The notes under the pieces were generated by a model. It saw only the letters and a program-made list of their open reading frames with translations. It did not search any database and was not told the DNA's origin. From the NCBI GenBank assembly GCA_965153455.1, contig OZ234500.1:12090001-12154000 (forward strand): a stretch of 64,000 nucleotides of DNA. Reading direction: 5' to 3'. Positions within the stretch are counted from its first letter, which is position 1, and the number at the start of each line of letters is the position of its first letter. This DNA is from Sphagnum compactum. Its lineage: Eukaryota > Bryophyta > Sphagnopsida > Sphagnales. This document shows, one piece after another, positions 56,083-64,000 of this stretch. A program made the position numbers and the translations under genes.

Positions 56083-58978
56083 TAGGACTTCGGACCCAAA
56101 GTTAGCAACAGAACAATGGGAACAGTTGTGGGATTGTTCATGGGCTGGGCTGGATTGGAAATATGGGGAACAATTTATATATTAAGATAGGTGTTTTTTT
56201 TTGAAAAATTAAAAATATGTGCACACCTTAACCCTTCCAAACCATGCAGCACCTGCTCGGCATTGGGTACTGCTGGAAAGTCCGGCAAGCCCTTGACAAC
56301 ATGACGTGAATTCTGTTCTTCAACCAGTTTTCGACCAATGGAACAAAAGTTATAGAATTTAAAATGATTTTCATCAAACTGGAAATCATATTAAATATTA
56401 ATGTAGCATGGTAAATTAATATTTAATATGGTTAATGGTCCGTTTTTCAGTATGTTTCTGAATTCTCTGGCATTTTTACACTTTAAGCCCATTTTCATGG
56501 GAATTGTATTGGAATGCATGACCATACAGAATAGATAAACAAATAAATAAAGGTAAAACATACAGAAGGTTTTATGTACTTGGGCCAATGGCATTGAACT
56601 ACTGAGTTACAGAACTATTCAGATTATGCAAAACACCCAATAGGGGCTTGAGTGAACCAGCACCCACCAATGCACCAGTTGTGGATGAGACTGTTTTGGC
56701 CGTTTTGGGATGAACCCAAACCATTTAACCTAAACCAAACCAAACATTGAAGTGGGTTATTTTTTTTCATTTCACTGGCCCATCCTTTGTTGAGATTTCA
56801 AAAAAATTCCCCCCTTTTTTCCCCTCTTCCTTCTTCTTCTCGTCTTTTGTTCTTTCTTTGTTCTTCTCTTCCACCATCATCTTCTTGTCTTCCATTGTTG
56901 TTGTAGCTTTTTTTTCATCATTTTTTTTCCTCTTGTTTTTACTGTTATTGTTATTACTATTTTTTCTTTTTTTTGTTTGTGATCTAGATTGCTTTTCTTT
57001 CATTTTTGTTGTGATTTCAATTTTTTTTTTCATCTTTCGTTTCTTTGTTTTCCTCTATTGTTGCAACTTTTTCATCATTTCCTTTTTTTTTTGTTTTCCT
57101 TCTGTCTTCAAGCATTTTTTAATTTTTTTTCATGACATTGTTGTGCTTGTTGCCATTTCTTATTGCATCATCATTAGTTATACACATCACGGAAGGTATG
57201 CCTTTATCTTTTTCCTTGTCTTTTTTTTTTTGTTTTGGTTTGAAAGTAAAGCAAAAAGGAAAAGTAAGAAAAAGAAGAGGACAATAATAAAAGAGAAGGA
57301 AATGGAAATCAAAAAATAAAGAAGATGAAAAGAAAAAAATAGAAGACAAAGAATATTTTTGTTTTTTTTCTTGTTTTTAAAAAAATTTCTACTTTTAAAA
57401 TTCTAGAAGAAGTTTCTTTTTCTTTCCTTTTTTCTTGAAGATTTTTTTTTCTTGTTATTGTTAATTCAAGAAGAAAAATTCTAGTGTTTTGTTTCCTTTT
57501 CATTGCTTTGTTTTCCTTTTTTTCGTCTCTTTACGAAAAGACATTTTTGGGGTTTTTTTACCTTATTTTTCCATTTTTTCTGTTTTCTAAATGTTAAGAG
57601 AATTTTGTTTTCTTTTATTATGTTTGTCCTAAATATTTCTTTTGTTTTCCCCCTATTTTTCCATTCCTTTTGGTCTTCAAAATTCCAAAAGACGAAGTTT
57701 GTTTTTCTATTTCCTTTATTTCTTATTTTCAAAAAAAATTCCAATTTTTCTTTTTTTTAAAAATCCGATAGATTATATATGTTCATACCCATGTAATTTT
57801 TTGGGGTTTGGTTTATGTTCTTCAAATTTGCATATTAATGTGTATCATGTGTTTGAAGTAAACTTTGAATAACTATGAAATACCAATTTGCAACCAATGC
57901 CATTCAATTCCAATTGTATCATTATCAACTTTACATTCATCAACATGCTATTAAAATGGTTACAATAATAAGAACTTATCAATGAACACATGATATGGTG
58001 GGTAATGAAAGTAGGTTTACAAAGGTGTCTCTTAAGGTTAGAAAGTAGCATGCATATTTTACTTAGGTTTCTTTGGAATAAACAATGGCATGGAGTTCAT
58101 GTTTTTCATTTTTTGGGCATTTAAAAAAGTTTTGATAGATGTGATACTTGCATCAATACATACAAGTTTTGTCTTATTGCAATTGTAACCTCGTGTTTGT
58201 ATTATGTTTGCATGCTTTGAATGTGAGCATTGCATTAATATTTTGTTAAAATTTTCCTTAAAAATACGAGTTTGAAATATATTGCACTGTTGCATTATTG
58301 CATTAAAAGAACTTCAAAAATATAAATTTTAGTGTGAAATACTTGCATAAGGGTCACAAAATAAACATTAGTTTTATTAGAATGATTTTGTAATACCCAC
58401 ATTTGAAACATAAAATGTTGGCTGGTTTTTTTGGATGGTTCGTGTAATACCCAAATGTTGGGCATAAAATGCACATGCTCAATAAAAAAATTGATGACAA
58501 TAAAAAAATAGAAAGTTAAAAGAAATAAAATAATTGTGATAAATAATAGAAGAAAATAATTTAGAAAAAAAAAGGAGTTTAAAGGGAGATTTTTTTTTAA
58601 AAATTAGAAAAAAAATACATAGAAAAATATTTTAAAAAATCCAAAATCCAAAAGAAAAAAGAATGCTTACATTTTGGTCACAAAATATGTAATAATTATT
58701 GAGGTGTATTATATTTGAAATGACATTGTTTTCATATGTGGGTATTGTATTTTGTGATTGGATTTTGAACTATGTTAACTTTTAACAATAATTACCACAA
58801 TATGCAATACATATGTGTGGGTCATAAAAGTTGATTGAATGTGCAATACTCACATTCAGGGTTACCGTTTATTGACATTTAGGGGTCAAATATGATTAAA
58901 ATGGTTGTTAGTTCATTCAATCCAACACCTTCATATTTTGTATATCATACATTGACAAACATTAACATCATGTAAATG
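56083..58978. other. Intergenic DNA including a pyrimidine-rich kilobase
   Basis: No gene was recognised. From about 56805 to 57760 the plus strand is dominated by T and C (TTC and TTTC words), giving Phe/Ser-rich frames on one strand and Lys/Glu-rich frames on the other. These are compositional. A short purine-rich patch at 57240-57350 interrupts it. The rest is AT-rich. Confidence 0.5.
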
Positions 58979-59057
58979 ATAGGTAGGTAGGTGAATGGGG
59001 GTGGGTGGGTAAGTAAATAAGTATGTAGGTAGGTTGGTGGCTAAGTAGGTAGGTATG
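58979..59057 (+). repeat. Tetranucleotide-like (TAGG)n simple repeat
   Basis: A run of GTAGGTAGGT, GTGGGTGGGTAAGTAA and AGTAGGTAGGTATG phrases forms an imperfect microsatellite of about 80 bp. Confidence 0.75.
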
Positions 59058-59140
59058 TACACAAATAAAAAATAAGTTAAGTCTAATAATGTAATTATGT
59101 CAATAGGATGGTTAAGGTCCATAGGGTAGCCAAAAGTTTT

Positions 59141-59400
59141 GTTAAGCCAAAAAATATAGGTTTAACCAAGAAGAGTTAAAAGTTGTGCCAAAAGGAAAAG
59201 GTTTAGCCAAGAAATATAGGTTTAGCCAAGAAGAGTTAAAAGTTGTGCCAAAAGGAAAAGGTTTAGCCAAGACATATATGTTTAGCCAAGAAGAGTTAAA
59301 AGTTGTGCCAAAATGAAAAGGTTTAGCCAAGAAATATAGGTTTAGCCAAAAAAGAGTTAAAAGTTGTGCCAAGAGATATAAGTTTAGCCAAGAAAAAATA
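59141..59400 (+). repeat. 60-bp tandem repeat, about 4.3 copies
   Basis: Units start at 59141, 59201, 59261 and 59321 and are about 90% identical. Each carries GAGTTAAAAGTTGTGCCAA plus two TTTAGCCAAG motifs. The 60-bp length is a multiple of three and one minus-strand frame has no stop, giving a 20-residue-periodic ORF (59142-59372) that is almost certainly an artefact. Confidence 0.92.
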
Positions 59401-62332
59401 GAAAGTAGGTAAGTAAGGGTTGGTAGGTGGAGTCAAGATGCAGGTCAATAATGTAGCTAGGTTAGTAGGGTAGCTAAGGAACTAGGGTGATTAGGTTGGA
59501 GGGTAGTATGGTCAGGGTTAGGAAAAAAACACCCAAAATATAAAAAGGGTCAAAGGTCAGCAGTCCAAAAAGGTTGACTGTGATACAATGTTGGGTTAAC
59601 ACAGGGTCAGGAACCGGATGAAAAAATGCAGCCCATCCCATGGACAGAACAGCCAACTGGTGCACTGGTGGGTGCTGGTTGACTCTGGCCACCAATAGGT
59701 AGGGCAAGACGGTGTCCGGCGCCCTTTCTGGGGCTGACAGTGCAGCCCTGCGGACGACTGTGTGATTCTGCCGCAGGGTTTGGCTTTTTGACTATGGAAG
59801 TTAGTTATTCAAATAGAAAAGAAAGATCAGTTTTCTCAGTGCCTGAGTCTATGCCAGTGGGCTGTGCCATGTTCTATATTAGGTGGGAGGTTCAGAATGG
59901 TTCTTACATCGCCTAAGTTCTTTTGCAGAATAAAAAAATAATTTAGAACCATGCTGCTTGGTTTCATGCAGAACCATGCAGGGGCGAAAAACTTGTGCAA
60001 GAAGACAAGCGAAAGAGTTCCCAAGTTCCTAATATGTTCCCCAAAGAGTTTCCAACAGCACTTCATCTTAGGCTAGGTAATCAAACCATGGGTGAACCAA
60101 ACCCTAGTATTTGACAATCTTCCGCCATGTTTAACTATCATATGACTAGTTATGCCTGGAGGCTCCTGATGCCATGGAAGGAATGAGCCTCGTGAGAGAC
60201 TTTCTGATCTAATGATGACTATTCAATGGTATCATCAGTCCCCCAAGTTGTGACCTGCCGGGCATTTTATGGTGACATGAAGGAACGAAAGAGAGGGCAA
60301 CTGGAGTCTGGGAAGCCAGTTGTGAGCCAGTTGTTACTAACAGCCTTCAGGGATGTGACAGGCCCAATTGTAATGTTGTAGGGGAGGTTCCCATACGAGT
60401 GGGTTCTCCTGAGGCAGGGTCACACGAGGGCGGTAGCCCAAGGGCGTTTCCAACCGATGGAGAGCACACAAGTATGGGAAACTCCACGTACTTATAAGTC
60501 TCTTCTTTTTCTTTCTTCCATTCTTTCCTTCTTGTTTTTTTGAATTTTCATGATCTGTCCCATCAAAAAACTTTCCATGGGAACATGGGAACATAGAAAT
60601 ATAGCAGGATCTCTGGGGGGGGGATCCCTCAAAATTCAAAGAGAATTAAAAAGAGAGGTTTTTACCTGATATAATTTATGAATTTATTATATAATTTGTC
60701 TATACATGATCCCATAAACAGCTCTATGTGCCTGAGAGAGAGAGGCCTTGGAAAAACCAGCACCTGCAATGGTACCATGGTAAAAAAAATTTTGTAAGTT
60801 CTTTGTGATAGTTTCACACTCACATTTGTCTTGGACTCATCCTTCTTTTCAAACTTGAAAATTATGTTAATTATGATCGTGCTTTTTAATGCACATGGTC
60901 AGGTTTATGTCTACTGGAAATCATGCTTTTCCATGCCTGTTATGCATGCCCTTGTGAAAAAATAAAATGATTATATGTGCACACCTAAAAATAATAAATT
61001 TGCTTCAAAAAATCCTAGGCCCAAGTCCTTTAGGCTTCACAAATCTTTTTGAAAGAAAATTCCCTAAAAGTGGATATATACTTGATCAACATTAGTAATA
61101 CCCCGAAATTCAATTAAATTGCTTCTAGATAATATAAATATCATATACCTAGACTAATTTAAGGTCTCTGAGTCCATTTCTAACATTTCTTGGGTTTAAT
61201 ATTGTCACTAAGAGGCCTTACTCAGAAAGGTGAAGGTACCTATCTTGGTGCTGGTTCACCTTGGCAAAGGGGAAAATATACCCCTCCCCCAAATTCCACT
61301 TGGAGGAAAAAAATTTGAAAATTTGCACAAATGCAAAAAAAAAATAAAATAAAATAAAATTTGAAAAATTGTATTGTACTCCTTATTTTTTGGAGAAAAG
61401 TCATCAAATTTAAAAAAAAAAATCATCACATTTTTACTTGAGTTTTAGAGGGAGGCCATGTTTTGTACCAACTTTTTAACTTTGTAGACAAGCTATAAAA
61501 ATCTATTTCCCTTTAATGACAAATCCCTCCTAGGATGCACAGATATGATGCAACATTAGAAAGTTGAAAATAGATATATTGTTCTGGACATGTAAAAATT
61601 ACTTGGGAAAACATTTATGAAAGAAATGTTATATTTGAATCTTTCATTCTAGGGTGACTAACACATTGATACCTTCACTTTTTAGAATGAGACCTCTTTA
61701 GAGGTTTTATTTAACTGAGGAAAAATTAAATTTGGATTACATAGTTGGAGAATATGATTTGATATAACAACATATCCACGAAACCATGCCAAACACACAT
61801 TGTAATGTCAACATCCATAGCCCTTTGTTATACCTTGTTACAAAATGTGGTCGTTTTTAGATAGCAAGAAAATGATTAGCTCCTCACTAGTTAGCATGTT
61901 TCGGTCATAAACAATTGTCAATTGTAAGGGTTATGATGCTTTTGGCATTATTGAGTTCATAACCTTCAAATCTGTGTGCGCAATAACAATTTTTCAATGT
62001 GTTATTGCATTTGGGAGGCATTTTTCATTTCTTCCAAACATAGCAAGCTATGTACCTCTGTCATTAATTGATTTGTGGTAAATGAGTTTATGGTTTTCTA
62101 TTTTAGTAGTGTATTAGTGGTGTCTTGATTATTACATGTTTTTGTGACATCTGGTCTTAAAAATTTAATTGTTTTAAACTCTTTAAGGATCGGTTCTCAT
62201 CCTTAGCTACCTTTTTAATATACATGGTTTTTCTTCTATTTGAAAAAAATCACCACCAACAATCATATGCCAACAAATTTTATAGTCTTACATATTATAA
62301 ACATTGGTTTTTTTTTGCACGTTGCAAGTTCA
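59401..62332. other. Intergenic DNA, no gene recognised
   Basis: Around 59.5-60.6 kb the sequence is less AT-rich and may be remains of an element, but no coding domain was recognised on either strand. A G10-run lies at about 60616. The rest is AT-rich without visible structure. Confidence 0.4.
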
Positions 62333-62842
62333 CCATGGCCAAATCCCACAAAAATCACATGTAACTTTTTCTATTTTTTTAACCATCATTGAAAATCACA
62401 AAAAATCACAAGCATCCTCTTATTCACATTCTAGCCATGCTTGAATCCCACAAAAATCACTTACAACCTTTTCTTTTAAGCGTTGCCAAAGCTCACAAAA
62501 AATCACATGCACCGTTAAATTCAAATTTTGGGCATCATTGAATCCCATTAAAAAAAAAATCATCCTCTCTTTTGGCCATCTCTGAAATTCATAAAAAATC
62601 CAACCACCCTCTTCTTTTGGCCATGGCCAATTTTCACAAAAAATCACAAGCACTCATTGATTTTGGGCATTGTTGAATCTCACAAAAAATCATGCCCTTT
62701 TTTTTTGGCCATTGCTGAATTTCACAAAAATTCACAAATACCCTTAGATTTTGGGCATTGTTGAATCCCATAAAAAATCGCAACTACCTTTTTCTTTTGG
62801 CCATCATTGAAGCTCACAAAAAGTCACAAAAGCTCACAAGCC
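62333..62842 (+). repeat. Degenerate minisatellite of about 46 bp, 11 units in two alternating forms
   Basis: Units read roughly CCATTGTTGAATCCCACAAA, then AAATCACAAGCACCCTC and TTTTGG. Lengths are 40-52 bp. In the right half, units ending TTTTGG and TTTTGGG alternate, suggesting a dimeric higher-order unit of about 90 bp. Confidence 0.8.
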
Positions 62843-63820
62843 ATCAAATTTTCTCACAAATTTTATTTTGTGTGCTAATTGTTTTATGAATAATTTCAAA
62901 TGCCTTGGTATGAGGAAAAACTACACAAAACTCAAAGAGCAAAAACATCACAAACACCCTATTCCTCTATTGTTACACTTGGTGGTGAACTCCATGGAGC
63001 CAACATTAATCCAAAAGTGGTTGACATGTTTGTAGAGGGAATCAACTTGTAAATAGGCATGATTGATGTAAGAAAGGGGGTAGAAGTTGAAGGTGATGCT
63101 TCAACTTTCTTAGTTCTTCTTGGCATTGAAGTTGCAAGTACTTGCACACTTACACATTTGGCATTTGATTGTCACGAATTGTAAAAATTGCTAGTGCATT
63201 TTGCTTTCCAAAATTGATTCCTTCTTCAATGTAGTAGTTGTCATGTTAACAATGACCTTTGCTTGTTACTTAATTGCACATTTTCTCATTTTTGTGGTCT
63301 TATAGTCTTCTTGTGCTACATGAAAACCTTGAAGGCGTTTCAAGCTTAAAACCACAACTACACCTTTAGTTACTTTAATTTGTTAAAAGTAGAGTCACTA
63401 GCATCATTTACATCTATTGTAAGCAAAGGTTTGGGCTTTTTCATGGGCATAATTTTTTGATGAACTCTTGTCTTGTTTTTGTCCACCAAGGTATATCTTT
63501 GAAAAACAAGTAACAATGAATGAACACAAAGAACACATTCTTGAGATGCTTGGATTTGTACAATTTTGAAGCTTTTGAAAAACATCTTCACTACAAATGT
63601 CATTCTCATTCAATGCAAGAACAAACCCATAATTACCACAAAATTTGAAAACATCATGTTTTATCAAGCCCTATTTTTTCTCCAAGCTCATATTTGGGCG
63701 ATTTTCACAACCAACAAGCTTGTCATTGTAATAATGTAAAGTTATGCACTTCAAGAAAGTTTAATTGTTTTGCCCATTTCAATCATTGATATATTAATTC
63801 AGTAAGTCTCTGTGTCTGTG
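62843..63820. other. AT-rich DNA, no gene recognised
   Basis: Short minus-strand ORFs at 62959-63147 and 63370-63667 have no recognisable features. Nothing else was seen. Confidence 0.4.
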
Positions 63821-63945
63821 ACGGAGGTTTTGGGGGGTGGGGGAGGGATGTCACCCGGTGAAGCAGCGGGTGACAAGGACAGAGGTTTTGGGGGGTGGGT
63901 GAATGGGGGGTGGGTGGAGGGAGGGGGGGGAGAGGAAGGGGATTT
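63821..63945 (+). repeat. G-rich tract with two GAGGTTTTGGGGGGTGGG repeats around a hairpin
   Basis: GAGGTTTTGGGGGGTGGG occurs near 63824 and again near 63881. Between them lies a hairpin, GTCACCCG (63850-63857) facing CGGGTGAC (63867-63874). Further runs (GGGGGGTGGGTGG and GGGAGGGGGGGG) follow. Multiple G-quadruplexes are possible on the plus strand. Confidence 0.8.
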
Positions 63946-64000
63946 TTTTGGCCAATTGTGTTTGGTGTGGAGAGTGGACTGTCCATTGTTCAATTTCCAC

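Noticed and set aside
56747-57319. 190-codon Phe-rich ORF resembling a membrane protein
   Set aside because: Lies wholly in a pyrimidine-rich low-complexity tract; the composition explains the open frame.
59142-59372. Minus-strand 76-codon ORF with a 20-residue repeat
   Set aside because: Produced by a 60-bp tandem repeat whose length is a multiple of three; no signal, start context or family likeness.
63783-63993. Proline-rich minus-strand ORFs of 64-67 codons
   Set aside because: They are the complement of the G-rich tract; composition artefact.

Overview
The window looks like nuclear DNA of a green plant (streptophyte). It carries three intact multi-exon genes with GT-AG introns of about 70-700 bp, and their products closely match plant families. 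They sit in AT-rich DNA packed with transposon relics, solo LTR material and degenerate minisatellites. Nothing bacterial, organellar or viral was seen. I cannot name the species. The gene structures and a relic of a DGC..QFK-type mobile element suggest to me a non-seed land plant or charophyte rather than a typical crop, but this is weakly supported.

Layout: (1) 546-4144 (+), an 8-exon proline/compatible-solute transporter of the AAAP/ProT family (499 aa). (2) 4145-14.9 kb, intergenic: a 37-bp minisatellite, a decayed DGC..QFK mobile element apparently broken by two later insertions (an LTR fragment and a palindrome-rich segment), then a decayed hAT transposase. (3) 15022-21415 (-), a 12-exon DEK chromatin protein (810 aa) with an AT-hook, a C-terminal DEK domain and a long acidic tail. 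(4) 21.7-33.9 kb, an AT-rich desert with a second hAT relic (zinc-finger type). (5) 33906-39689 (-), a 14-exon uridine kinase-like protein with a C-terminal uracil phosphoribosyltransferase domain (482 aa); two of its 13 introns appear to use GC donors. (6) 39.7-64 kb, no intact gene: a 32-bp perfect duplication, several minisatellites, a 922-bp solo LTR with a perfect 5-bp target duplication, a MITE-like element, a pyrimidine-rich kilobase and a G-rich end.

All three gene models were assembled by hand. Every exon junction keeps frame and each total is an exact multiple of three (1500, 2433 and 1449 nt including stop), which is strong internal support. The genes do not form a pathway or operon; they are unrelated housekeeping or stress genes.

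I found no clearly new biological system. The most interesting signals are an intron-resident repeat family found in all three genes in one orientation relative to transcription, the pair of GC-AG introns in one gene, the nested mobile-element architecture at 8.4-10.8 kb, and a G-rich/hairpin/G-rich structure at the right end.
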